Below, in pieces: positions 21,801 to 31,400 of a DNA stretch of 32,531 nucleotides. A program made the position numbers and the translations under genes. Position 1 is the first letter of the stretch, and each line of letters starts with the position of its first letter. The stretch is taken from positions 1 through 32,531 of the forward strand of contig CAJTDL010000045.1 in assembly GCA_910575035.1 (NCBI GenBank), given 5' to 3'. A model generated the notes under the pieces. That model saw nothing but the letters and a program-made list of their open reading frames with translations. It was not told the DNA's origin and did not search any database. The DNA comes from Lachnospiraceae bacterium. GTDB taxonomy: Bacteria > Bacillota > Clostridia > Lachnospirales > Lachnospiraceae.

Positions 21801-23553
21801 ATTCGTGGCCAAGCGCTGGGGTAGTTTCTGTCTTGGTGATTGCAGTTTCACCAGATTTGTCCGGGCACTCTGGGTTCTTGCAGCGTAGGGTTCTTGAACC
21901 TTCCTCTGTACAGGTTGGCGCTTTTACGCTGCCAGGAACCTCTTCCCAGTCATGGGTGGCTGCCACAGATTCTGTTTTTGTGGCCGGCTTTCCAGCTGTT
22001 CCGCCGTCACATCCCTTGTTGGTACATGTAAATGTTTTTTCTCCTGCTGTGTTACAGCTTGGCGGTGTGGTAACCTTTCCGTCATCCCATTTATGCCCAA
22101 GCGGCGCGCTGCCCTGTACAGGCTTTGCTTCGCCGTCGGCTTTCTTGCAAACAGAGCAAACCATGCCAACCTTGGCTGGCTGTGTACAGGTTGCCTCAGA
22201 TCTGCCTTCTACGAAATTGTGCTTTTCTGTTGCAGGGATTGTTTCGGTCTTCGTCTCATCGCATTTCTTGCAATGGAAAGTCTTTTCGCCAGCAGTTCCG
22301 CAGGTTGCGGCCTTGGTGACAGTTCCCTCATCCCAATCGTGGCTGTCTGTGAGTGTTTTGTACTCGCTTTTTCCGCAGAGGGTACAGGTGTATAATCCAA
22401 TGCCTGTATCATTGCAGTTCGCTGGAGGTTTTAAAATTGTAAAGTCATCTCCCCATACGTGTTTTGTTTCATCTTTTGGGATTTCGGTAGGCTCCTCAGT
22501 AATCGTACCGCATACAGTGCATTGTTTGCCTCCGGTAGAGCCTGGAGCCTTGCAGGTTGCAGCCACATCAGGGATGCTGGCCTCTTGATGTGCAGGCTGA
22601 GGATCGGAGGATTCGGTAGGCTGCACAGTGATTGTGCCGCATACAGAGCACTTTTTGCCTGCTGTCATGCCCTTCTTACTGCAAGTGGGGGCTACAGCCG
22701 GGATTTCCACTTCGTTATGGTTTCCGCCAAGTGCCGGGATTTCTTCTGTCTTTGTGGCCTTGCATACAGAGCATTCCAATCTCTTGCTTCCCTTGTCAAC
22801 ACAAGTGGCAGGGGTAGTCTCTACTACTTTATAGGTATGTTCTGCAGCTTCGCCTTCTGTTTTGGAACTGATCGTGGTTTTGCATGTGCGGCATACTTGC
22901 TCGATTTTCTTGGGGCTCTGGCAGGTGGCGGGAGTGATTTTTTCCTCCACATCATGCTTGCCTGTGGCGTCAATTGACTCTGTATAAGATGTGCCGCATA
23001 CAGAGCAGGTGATGGATTTTATCCCCTCCTCTACGCAAGTGGGTGCTTTTGTGACAGTGCTTTCCCCAGCAGTATGTGCAAAGGGGAGGGTACGGTAATC
23101 TGTGTTCTGGCATTTAGAGCAAGTAACCAGCTCAATACCGGTTTCTTCTGTCTTGCAGTTTGCCTGCTTCAGCACGGTGGTTGATTTCCAATCATGCTCA
23201 CATGTTGATGGCGGGTCAGTTGGAGTAGTAGGCTCCTCAGTATCTGCAGGGGGTTGCCCATCTGTCTGGCCTGCATCATCTGCAGGGGTAGTATCCCCGC
23301 CGTTGGCCTCATCCTCTGCCGGTTCTGCAGCGGTATCTTCTGCTGCCGGCACCTCATCCTCTGTTGGTTCTGTTGTGGTATCTTCTGCTGCTGGCGCCTC
23401 GTCGGCTGCAGGCTCTTGCGCTGCATCTTCTACGATGGCATCGGGTGCCGCTGGAATGTCAGCATCAGCGGCAAAACTTGTCACATTCATCGAGAACACC
23501 ATACTCAATGACAGTGCGACACTTAAGAAACGTTTCAATTTTTTTGAGCTCAT
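18817..23553 (-). CDS. Secreted Cys/His repeat protein B (about 32 units)
   Basis: The 1578-residue paralogue of repeat protein A has the same signal peptide (MSSKKLKRFLSVALSL...SFAAD), an acidic linker with repeated AAEDT and EPxEDE words (about 30-117), and about 32 Cys/His units. A larger repeat of six units is visible: the order CxRCDY, AGTxCxxC, KxxCxLC, HTWDExH with SKTxxCTxC, VTTPATC with DTxGHS, FCTVC with LGHD occurs twice in full and once in part near the end (about 900-1456). The last about 122 residues (VEMGILY, RGYITITDKAGKS, YGDVISG) match those of A. No sorting signal is visible. The start at 23553 follows from the signal peptide. Unit number varies between the two copies, as expected of recombining repeats. 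Confidence 0.82.
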   Translation of the reverse strand: MSSKKLKRFLSVALSLSMVFSMNVTSFAADADIPAAPDAIVEDAAQEPAADEAPAAEDTTTEPTEDEVPAAEDTAAEPAEDEANGGDTTPADDAGQTDGQPPADTEEPTTPTDPPSTCEHDWKSTTVLKQANCKTEETGIELVTCSKCQNTDYRTLPFAHTAGESTVTKAPTCVEEGIKSITCSVCGTSYTESIDATGKHDVEEKITPATCQSPKKIEQVCRTCKTTISSKTEGEAAEHTYKVVETTPATCVDKGSKRLECSVCKATKTEEIPALGGNHNEVEIPAVAPTCSKKGMTAGKKCSVCGTITVQPTESSDPQPAHQEASIPDVAATCKAPGSTGGKQCTVCGTITEEPTEIPKDETKHVWGDDFTILKPPANCNDTGIGLYTCTLCGKSEYKTLTDSHDWDEGTVTKAATCGTAGEKTFHCKKCDETKTETIPATEKHNFVEGRSEATCTQPAKVGMVCSVCKKADGEAKPVQGSAPLGHKWDDGKVTTPPSCNTAGEKTFTCTNKGCDGGTAGKPATKTESVAATHDWEEVPGSVKAPTCTEEGSRTLRCKNPECPDKSGETAITKTETTPALGHEYIEKTIPATCYHATRVGMICKRCNTPQSGDGNWVEYGKKLAHVYKVTNKVEATCTTDGSITKTCENCPETFEGEAVEGHTTTETIKAGHDWNSWVTDTEATCTTTGTKHRTCKKCYNADTAPQTGYEEETIPATHTYDNGKVTQAQTCGDDEITLYTCTKCTEGTEGHTKEEATKKATGEHTYDDIVVPATCTAAMQVGELCTVCKQAKPGSEVATIGTPLGHDFVTEYIPPTCTENGKSDITCSRCDYHSTISFDNVASEQATNHEGTTEEVEAVPATCTAKGTAAGTWCTACETMITGGTEIPIDEDNHKFEVKNVLLEATCTEDGAAKYECSLCHNAVKFDIIEKGHTWDEDHCVTKAATCVADGSKTYTCTKCTAEDNIKVVVIKSEGHKYDKGVVTTPATCGKAGVTTFTCTVCTPDTEGHSCTETIPATNKHSFQDKAIPATCTEPAKAGSFCTVCNMENPEVPAQNVGKALGHDLEITYIPPTCTTAGISREACKRCDYKEDKSLGNLPGEEAKGHGDSEDVEAVPATCKKTGLTAGTRCSVCKEKLTGMEETPVDPDNHVFEVVTTLAPATCTTDGAGKLKCTLCDKEEYGVIKASHTWDEEHPVIVAATCVKDGSKTFHCTNCDEGEKTETIPATKHKYDNGAVTTPATCSKAGVKTFTCTNAGCTADTNGHSYTEPIPATNKHDFQEGVLDATCTEPKKVGNFCTVCKQPNGDLQTVGTALGHDLDVEFIDATCEEGAKSKETCKRCDYSTTKDLSNLVPAKGHKSVAVEEVPATCTKTGTTSGTKCSVCNQTLTGMTEIAINPDAHEYELVRYLTEPTCTTPGIGKFECACGASKFEEVAADPENGHNFVDGVCQNNCGKKAAAATTSASAGIIDGANKVTFENNIQVVDQDANVVEMGILYITAEGYNGTPETDLTIGSASSDVRKKSTTETGTGFRFSLKVGANVTRKLYARGYITITDKAGKSQTYYGDVISGSYNDFSR

Positions 23554-24052
23554 ATTTGTCTGTAAACTCCTTTCTATAGAGGTTTTTGTGGCAGAAGGCA
23601 AATCCCAGGCCGAGGCTGCAGTTCGGTAAGCCGCATGGATATGCGGGCGGATCTGGAAATGGGCGCCAGGGTGGAAGATCATTTCTTATGACATCCTGGA
23701 AGTATACTCTGAAGCCCTGCATTTTGGCAGCGGCTTTTATTCATGGGTTCTGCAACGACCCACGAAATACAGTCTGACACCTGTTGGCAAAGCGCTGCTG
23801 CAAGGGCGTACAAATATGTCCCTCCTTTCCCTGTTCATTCATACTTGTTTCCATTTCCTGCTTCTGCCACAATATTTTGCTGCTTCCACAGCAAATGCAG
23901 GGAAACAAGGGGATGTTATTTCCATGCATTTACTGTGGAAGCAAAATATAATGTGATATGAACTCAAAAATGCTTTGAAAAAGCTGTTTTATGGCAACAC
24001 AACAAAAGGATATTGGTTTCCATCCTTTTGTGTAATTTGTATATGATTTTGC
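23554..24052 (-). ncRNA. Long structured 5' leader of repeat protein B
   Basis: About 500 nt as in copy A, with the strong hairpin at 23881-23905 and 23919-23943 (23 of 25 pairs, 13-nt loop) and a perfect 10-bp stem at 24002-24011 and 24022-24031. A TTG-started frame at 23813 with GGAGGG upstream codes for 44 residues that share about 25 with the copy A frame, then shift. Differences between the copies are few in the stems. Confidence 0.5.
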
Positions 24053-24058
24053 CACTTT

Positions 24059-24087
24059 ATTGTAATTCTATATCCGTTTTTTGGCAA
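24059..24087 (-). promoter_or_regulatory. Sigma-A promoter of cassette B
   Basis: TTGCCA (24082-24087) and TACAAT (24059-24064), spaced by 17 bp on the minus strand. It points away from rpoB, and is identical in boxes and spacer length to that of cassette A. Confidence 0.78.
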
Positions 24088-24309
24088 AGATTTCCGGCAT
24101 TTTTTGTGCACTTTCTACAAATCGTCTGGAATTGGGAAAAGGAGGTGGTTAAGGGAAAATTTGTTGCTATTCCTAGATCAGAAATGCGCTGAATTGCGCT
24201 TTACGTAAGAGAATGATTCAGGAGTGAGAGGTGGTTTCTGTGAAGCAAAACTTCAAATACCGCCCCGAATTGTTGCCATGAGCGGCTTCCAGGCCGTGAA
24301 TCGTAACGA

Positions 24310-24358
24310 GAATTTTAAAATTCCCCTCTTGACATGCTTTCTTTCATTGTGCTATCAT
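24310..24358 (+). promoter_or_regulatory. Promoter of rpoB-rpoC with a perfect palindrome before it
   Basis: TTGACA (24329-24334) and TATCAT (24353-24358) are spaced by 18 bp with a TG-type extension. GAATTTTAAAATTC (24310-24323) is a perfect 14-bp palindrome just upstream and may act as an UP element or operator. The leader is about 195 nt and contains a CGTTTAT/ATAAACG hairpin (24489-24508). Confidence 0.72.
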
Positions 24359-24560
24359 ATAAAGTGCACTATTGTGGTAACATATACCTATTTGCTGGGA
24401 AATAGATATAGTGGTAAAATAAGGATTTCCTATTTTATATAGGTATAGGCCTTATATATGCCATTGTTCCATGAACACGCGAATGGGGCGTTTATTTGGA
24501 TATAAACGGCTCCATGGGTACTAAATTAACGGAAATAATAAAACGAGAGGTGAAGCGTCA

Positions 24561-27500
24561 ATGGAGAAAAACAGAATACGTCCGGTCAAAGCAGGAAAAA
24601 GCGTTCGTATGAGTTACTCGCGACAAAAGGAAGTATTGGAAATGCCGAATCTCATTGAGGTTCAGAAAGACTCTTATAATTGGTTTATCAACGAAGGATT
24701 GAAAGAAGTATTTGCAGATATTTCCCCAATCGCAGACTATAGCGGCCAGCTAAGTCTGGAGTTCATTGATTTTACGCTGTGTGAAAAAGATGTCAAGTAT
24801 TCCATCGCGGAATGCAAAGAGCGTGACACCACATATGCCGCGCCCCTTAAGGTGAGAGTTAGATTTTATAATAAGGAAGCAGTAGACGAAGTCAAAGACT
24901 ATGAGATCTTCATGGGCGATTTACCACTTATGACAGAAACGGGAACTTTTGTGATCAATGGGGCGGAACGTGTAATCGTAAGCCAGTTGGTACGTTCTCC
25001 CGGAATATATTACGGAATTGCACACGATAAAGTAGGGAAGACTCTGTATTCCTGCACCGTTATTCCAAACCGTGGCGCATGGTTGGAATACGAGACAGAT
25101 TCAAATGATGTATTTTATGTACGTGTAGACAGAACCAGGAAGGTTCCAGTCACAGTGCTGATCCGTGCATTGGGGCTTGGGACAAACCAGGAGATTATAG
25201 ATTTGTTTGGCGAGGAGCCAAAGATCATTGCAAGCTTTGGCAAGGATGTGGCTACCAATTATCAGGAAGGCTTGCTGGAATTGTATAAGAAGATCCGCCC
25301 AGGCGAGCCTCTGACAGTAGAAAGCGCAGAGAGCCTGATTAATGCCATGTTCTTCGACCCCAGGCGTTATGACCTGGCCAAGGTAGGAAGGTATAAATTT
25401 AATAAAAAGCTGTCCTTTCGAAACCGTATCCACAGACAGGTGCTGGCAGAGGATGTTATGGATGCTTCCACGGGGGAGATCATTGCAGAACAAGGCGTAA
25501 CGGTAGACCGTGATCTGGCGGATCGGATCCAGAATGCAGCGGTTCCTTATGTCTGGATTCAGTGTGAAGAACGCAATGTCAAGGTATTGTCCAATCTGAT
25601 GGTGGATGTGACCAATTATGTGGATATTGACCAGCAGGAAGCCAGGAAGCTGGGGATTACAGAACTAGTATATTACCCCGTCCTGGAAAAAATACTGGAA
25701 GAAAATGAGACTTTGGATGAGATTAAGGAAGCGCTGCACCGCAATGCCGCAGATTTGATTCCAAAGCACATTACAAGGGAAGATATTTTAGCTTCTATTA
25801 ATTACAATATGCATTTAGAGTATGGCCTGGGAAATGACGACGATATTGACCACTTGGGCAACCGCCGTATCCGTGCGGTAGGGGAATTGCTCCAGAACCA
25901 GTACCGCATTGGGCTCTCCAGGATGGAGCGTGTGGTGCGTGAGCGTATGACTACCCAGGATCAACAGGCAATCTCCCCCCAGAGCCTGATCAATATCAAG
26001 CCGGTGACGGCTGCCATCAAGGAATTCTTTGGCTCATCCCAGCTGTCACAGTTTATGGATCAGAATAACCCCTTGGGCGAGCTGACCCACAAACGGCGTC
26101 TGTCCGCTTTGGGGCCTGGCGGCCTGTCCAGGGACCGTGCCGGTTTTGAAGTGCGTGACGTGCATTATTCCCATTATGGGAGGATGTGCCCCATTGAGAC
26201 GCCTGAAGGGCCGAACATTGGATTGATTAACTCCCTCGCTACCTATGCCAGGATCAATGATTATGGATTTGTAGAGGCGCCTTACCGTAAGATTGACAAG
26301 TCAGATCCCAAAAACCCCAGGGTTACGGATGAGGTTGTCTATATGACTGCAGATGAAGAAGATAATTACCATGTAGCCCAGGCGAATGAGGCGTTGGATG
26401 CGGAAGGCCATTTTGTAAGGAATTCTGTATCCGGCCGTTATCGGGAAGAAACACAGGAATATGAGAAGACCATGTTTGACTATATGGACGTTTCCCCGAA
26501 AATGGTGTTCTCTGTGGCTACGGCGTTGATTCCTTTCCTGGAAAATGATGATGCGAACCGTGCGCTGATGGGATCCAATATGCAGCGCCAGGCAGTGCCC
26601 CTTTTGACTACAGAGGCGCCGGCGGTAGGGACAGGGATGGAGCCGAAAGCAGCTGTGGACTCTGGCGTATGCGTAGTGGCAAAACATGCAGGCGTGGTAG
26701 AGCGTTCCATTTCCAATGAGATTACCATCCGTCTGGAAAACGGCAAAAAAGAGATTTATAAATTAACCAAGTTCTCCCGCAGCAACCAGTCCAACTGCTA
26801 CAACCAACGCCCCATTGTATTCAAAGGGGACAGGGTAGAGGCCGGGCAGGTGATTGCAGACGGGCCTTCCACCTCCAATGGGGAGCTGGCTTTGGGGAAG
26901 AACCCGCTGATTGGGTTTATGACCTGGGAAGGCTATAATTACGAGGATGCAGTACTGTTGAGCGAACGCCTTGTGCAGGAGGACGTCTATACCTCTGTGC
27001 ATATTGAGGAATATGAGGCAGAGGCCAGGGACACCAAATTAGGGCCGGAGGAAATTACCCGGGACGTCCCAGGCGTAGGCGATGACGCGCTGAAGGATCT
27101 GGACGAAAGAGGTATTATCCGTATTGGGGCTGAGGTGCGCGCTGGGGATATCCTGGTGGGCAAGGTAACCCCCAAGGGTGAGACGGAGCTGACAGCAGAG
27201 GAACGGCTGCTGCGGGCCATTTTTGGTGAGAAGGCAAGAGAAGTCCGTGACACTTCCCTGAAGGTGCCTCATGGGGAATATGGCATTGTGGTGGACGCCA
27301 AGGTATTTACCAGGGAAAATGGGGATGAGCTGTCCCCAGGCGTGAACCAGGCCGTGCGCATTTACATTGCCCAGAAACGTAAAATTTCTGTAGGTGATAA
27401 GATGGCAGGCCGTCACGGCAATAAGGGTGTGGTTTCCCGTGTGCTTCCAGTGGAGGATATGCCCTTCCTTCCCAACGGCAGGCCATTGGATATCGTGCTG

Positions 27501-28451
27501 AATCCCTTGGGCGTGCCTTCCCGTATGAATATCGGGCAGGTATTGGAGATCCATTTAAGCCTTGCGGCAAAGGCACTTGGGTTTAATATTGCAACGCCTG
27601 TCTTTGACGGTGCAAGAGAAGATGACATTATGGACACCCTGGATTTGGCTAACGATTATGTAAATCTTTCCTGGGAAGATTTTGAAGCGAAGCATAAAGA
27701 AGAGATGCTTCCGGAGGTGATGGACTATCTGTATGAGAACAGGGAACACAGGGAAGTATGGAAGGGCGTGCCTCTTTCCAGAGACGGAAAAGTAAGGCTC
27801 CGTGACGGCAGGACCGGAGAGTATTTTGACAGCCCGGTTACTATTGGGCATATGCATTACCTGAAGCTGCACCATTTGGTAGATGATAAGATCCATGCCC
27901 GTTCCACTGGCCCGTACTCACTGGTGACCCAGCAGCCTTTGGGCGGTAAGGCGCAGTTTGGCGGCCAGCGTTTCGGAGAGATGGAGGTTTGGGCATTGGA
28001 GGCCTATGGCGCATCCTATACCCTACAGGAGATCCTTACGGTGAAGTCCGATGATGTAATTGGGCGCGTGAAGACTTATGAAGCCATTATTAAGGGCGAC
28101 AATATCCCAGAGCCAGGCATTCCGGAGTCCTTTAAGGTATTGCTGAAGGAATTGCAGTCTTTGGGCCTGGATGTGAAGGTTTTGGACGAGAACCGGGAAG
28201 AAGTGGAACTGATGGAAACCAGCGAATATGGCAATACAGATTTAAATTCCATTATTGCAGGCGACAGGAACTTTGCATTTGAGGAGGAGGAATCCTTTGG
28301 GGCAATGGGCTTTAGCAAGCAGGAATTTAACGAGGAGAACCAGGAGCTGGAGGATATCGAGGAAGATGAGCCAGAGGTAGACGATGAGGAATTGGCATTG
28401 GTTCTGGAAGATGATTTTGCTGACTTTGTAGATGGTCTTGACAATGAATAA
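24561..28451 (+). CDS. rpoB: RNA polymerase beta subunit
   Basis: The 1296-residue protein is the catalytic partner of the beta' subunit. The start follows GAGAGGTGAAGCGTCA. The rifampicin-binding stretch (about 490-520, [16 protein letters not shown] and [14 protein letters not shown]) carries wild-type residues. Also visible are [13 protein letters not shown], the [13 protein letters not shown] segment and the C-terminal [11 protein letters not shown]. The last about 55 residues are strongly acidic ([14 protein letters not shown]). The gene heads a two-gene operon with rpoC, 18 bp between them. In many Firmicutes rplL precedes rpoB; here a surface cassette does instead. Confidence 0.98.
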   Translation: MEKNRIRPVKAGKSVRMSYSRQKEVLEMPNLIEVQKDSYNWFINEGLKEVFADISPIADYSGQLSLEFIDFTLCEKDVKYSIAECKERDTTYAAPLKVRVRFYNKEAVDEVKDYEIFMGDLPLMTETGTFVINGAERVIVSQLVRSPGIYYGIAHDKVGKTLYSCTVIPNRGAWLEYETDSNDVFYVRVDRTRKVPVTVLIRALGLGTNQEIIDLFGEEPKIIASFGKDVATNYQEGLLELYKKIRPGEPLTVESAESLINAMFFDPRRYDLAKVGRYKFNKKLSFRNRIHRQVLAEDVMDASTGEIIAEQGVTVDRDLADRIQNAAVPYVWIQCEERNVKVLSNLMVDVTNYVDIDQQEARKLGITELVYYPVLEKILEENETLDEIKEALHRNAADLIPKHITREDILASINYNMHLEYGLGNDDDIDHLGNRRIRAVGELLQNQYRIGLSRMERVVRERMTTQDQQAISPQSLINIKPVTAAIKEFFGSSQLSQFMDQNNPLGELTHKRRLSALGPGGLSRDRAGFEVRDVHYSHYGRMCPIETPEGPNIGLINSLATYARINDYGFVEAPYRKIDKSDPKNPRVTDEVVYMTADEEDNYHVAQANEALDAEGHFVRNSVSGRYREETQEYEKTMFDYMDVSPKMVFSVATALIPFLENDDANRALMGSNMQRQAVPLLTTEAPAVGTGMEPKAAVDSGVCVVAKHAGVVERSISNEITIRLENGKKEIYKLTKFSRSNQSNCYNQRPIVFKGDRVEAGQVIADGPSTSNGELALGKNPLIGFMTWEGYNYEDAVLLSERLVQEDVYTSVHIEEYEAEARDTKLGPEEITRDVPGVGDDALKDLDERGIIRIGAEVRAGDILVGKVTPKGETELTAEERLLRAIFGEKAREVRDTSLKVPHGEYGIVVDAKVFTRENGDELSPGVNQAVRIYIAQKRKISVGDKMAGRHGNKGVVSRVLPVEDMPFLPNGRPLDIVLNPLGVPSRMNIGQVLEIHLSLAAKALGFNIATPVFDGAREDDIMDTLDLANDYVNLSWEDFEAKHKEEMLPEVMDYLYENREHREVWKGVPLSRDGKVRLRDGRTGEYFDSPVTIGHMHYLKLHHLVDDKIHARSTGPYSLVTQQPLGGKAQFGGQRFGEMEVWALEAYGASYTLQEILTVKSDDVIGRVKTYEAIIKGDNIPEPGIPESFKVLLKELQSLGLDVKVLDENREEVELMETSEYGNTDLNSIIAGDRNFAFEEEESFGAMGFSKQEFNEENQELEDIEEDEPEVDDEELALVLEDDFADFVDGLDNE

Positions 28452-28469
28452 CAGAAGGGAGTGACATAC

Positions 28470-31400
28470 ATGCCAGAAGCTATGAATAAAGAGAAGTACC
28501 AGCCAATCACATTCGACGCCATCAAGATTGGCTTGGCATCCCCTGAGAAAATCAGGGAATGGTCCCGGGGCGAGGTAAAGAAGCCGGAGACAATCAATTA
28601 CAGGACCCTGAAGCCGGAAAAGGACGGGCTCTTCTGTGAGAAAATCTTTGGGCCGAGCAAGGACTGGGAATGCCATTGCGGAAAGTATAAGAAAATCCGT
28701 TACAAAGGCGTAGTCTGCGACCGCTGCGGCGTGGAAATCACAAAAGCAAGTGTCCGCAGGGAGCGGATGGGGCATATAGAGCTGGCAGCCCCTGTCTCCC
28801 ATATCTGGTATTTCAAGGGGATTCCCAGCCGTATGGGGCTGATCCTTGACCTGTCCCCAAGGACATTGGAAAAGGTGCTGTATTTCGCTTCCTATATTGT
28901 ATTAGATAAAGGGGAAAGCGACCTGCAGTACAAGCAGATCCTGTCAGAAGCTGAATATCAGGATGCAAGGGAAAAATTTGGCAGCGGCTTCCGGGTAGGC
29001 ATGGGTGCAGAGTCGATCAAGGAACTGTTAGAGGCGATAGATTTGGAAAAGGATTCGGTAGAGCTGAAGGCAGCCCTGCGGGATGCTACAGGGCAGAAGC
29101 GTGCCAGGATTATCAAGCGCTTAGAGGTAGTGGAGGCTTTCCGTGGCTCCGGGAACCGCCCAGAGTGGATGATTATGGATGTGATTCCGGTAATCCCGCC
29201 GGATCTGCGTCCTATGGTACAGCTGGACGGCGGGCGTTTTGCCACCTCTGACCTGAACGATTTGTACCGCCGGATTATTAACCGGAACAACCGCCTGCGC
29301 AGGCTGTTGGAGCTGGGCGCGCCGGATATTATTGTAAGGAATGAGAAGCGGATGCTGCAGGAGGCAGTGGATGCCTTGATTGACAATGGCCGCAGGGGGC
29401 GCCCTGTAACTGGGCCTGGCAACCGTGCCCTGAAGTCCCTGTCCGATATGTTAAAGGGAAAATCGGGGCGTTTCCGCCAGAACCTGTTGGGAAAACGTGT
29501 AGACTATTCTGGGCGTTCCGTTATCGTGGTGGGGCCGGAGCTGAAGATTTACCAGTGCGGCCTGCCAAAGGAAATGGCGATTGAACTGTTTAAGCCCTTT
29601 GTAATGAAGGAATTGGTATCCAACGGCAAGGCTCATAATATCAAAAGCGCCAAGAAAATGGTGGAACGGCTGCAGTCCGAGGTATGGGATGTGCTGGAAG
29701 AGGTAATCAAAGAACATCCCGTTATGCTGAACCGTGCCCCTACCCTGCACAGGCTGGGAATCCAGGCCTTTGAGCCAATCCTGGTCGAAGGTAAGGCCAT
29801 TAAGCTGCATCCATTGGTATGTACAGCCTTCAATGCGGACTTTGACGGCGACCAGATGGCAGTGCATCTGCCCTTGTCCGTAGAGGCACAGTCCGAATGC
29901 CGGTTTTTGCTGCTGTCCCCCAACAACCTGCTGAAGCCTTCCGACGGCGGGCCAGTGGCAGTGCCTTCCCAGGATATGGTGCTGGGCATTTACTACCTGA
30001 CCCAGGAAAGGCCTGGGGCATTGGGCGAAGGGAAATTCTTTAAAAATGTGAATGAGGCGATTTTGGCTTATGAAAATGAGGCGTTGACCCTTCATTCCCG
30101 GATTACTGTCCGTGTTACAAAGACAATGCCTAATGGCAGCGTGATCAGCGGAAATGTGGAGTCCACCTTGGGGCGCTTTATTTTCAATGAAATCCTGCCG
30201 CAGGATCTGGGCTTTGTAGACAGGGGCAACCCGGATAACTGCCTGAATCTGGAAATTGATTTCCATGTGGGCAAGAAAGGATTGAAGCAGATCTTAGAGA
30301 AGGTCATCAATATCCATGGGGCTACCAAGACAGCAGAGGTATTGGATGATATTAAGGCCATGGGCTATAAATATTCCACCCGTGCAGCTATGACGGTGTC
30401 TATTTCCGATATGACTGTGCCGGCGAAGAAGCCAGAATTAATCAAAAATGCCCAGGATACTGTAGATAAGATCACCAGGAATTACAAGCGCGGCCTGATC
30501 ACAGAGGAAGAGCGTTACAAAGAAGTGGTGGAGACCTGGAGGCAGGCAGACGACGTCCTGACCAAGGAGCTGCTGGGCGGTTTGGATCATTACAATAATA
30601 TCTATATGATGGCAGATTCCGGCGCCCGCGGTTCTGATAAGCAGATCAAGCAGCTGGCTGGAATGCGCGGGTTGATGGCAGATACCACAGGCCGTACCAT
30701 TGAGCTGCCCATTAAGTCCAATTTCCGTGAAGGGCTGGATGTATTGGAGTACTTCATGTCTGCCCACGGCGCACGGAAGGGGCTTTCTGATACAGCGCTG
30801 CGTACGGCGGACTCTGGATACCTGACCAGGCGTCTGGTGGATGTATCCCAGGAATTGATCATCCGTGACATTGACTGCTGTGAGGGCAAGGAAGCGCCAG
30901 GCATGTATGTGAAGGAGTTCCAGGATGGCAAGGAAGAGATTGAGAGCCTGCAGGAACGTATTACAGGGCGTTTCTCCTGTGAGGATATTTGTGACGCAGA
31001 GGGAAATGTGCTGGTAAAGGCGAACCATATGATCACGCCCAGGCGTGCAGCACTGGTAATGAGCAAGGGTGTTGACAGCGAAGGCAAGCCCCTGGATAAG
31101 GTAAAGATCCGTACAGTCCTTACTTGCCGTTCCCATAATGGAATCTGTGCAAAATGCTATGGCGCCAACATGGCCACAGGCCAGGCGGTACAGGTAGGAG
31201 AATCCGTAGGCATTATTGCGGCGCAGTCTATCGGTGAGCCAGGGACGCAGCTGACCATGCGTACCTTCCATACAGGCGGCGTTGCTGGTAATGACATAAC
31301 ACAAGGTCTCCCCCGTGTGGAGGAGCTGTTTGAAGCCCGTAAGCCAAAGGGGCTTGCCATTATCACGGAATTTGCAGGCAAGGCCACGATTAAGGATACG

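Larger units (their letters stand above)
23465..24140. repeat. Duplicated leader and signal-peptide region, copy B
   Basis: Partner of 16546-17220, about 6.92 kb away and in the same orientation. Recombination between the two would delete one repeat protein gene, lipoprotein, peptide and the toxin locus. Confidence 0.88.

Noticed and set aside
18817-23553. Regular repeats considered as a CRISPR array
   Set aside because: Repeats are about 100 bp, diverged, without spacers of fixed length, and translate as one frame.
14160-23553. LPXTG or SLH anchor in the repeat proteins
   Set aside because: Neither motif nor a C-terminal membrane helix is present in the last 120 residues of either protein.
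19108-23629. Many plus-strand frames of up to 270 residues opposite repeat protein B
   Set aside because: Same cause as for protein A. The minus-strand frame has a signal peptide, a conserved end and continuous repeats.
23679-23813. TTG-started leader peptide in the cassette leader
   Set aside because: The ribosome site is good, but the frame differs in length between copies (44 and 79 residues) because of an indel, so I did not list it as a gene.
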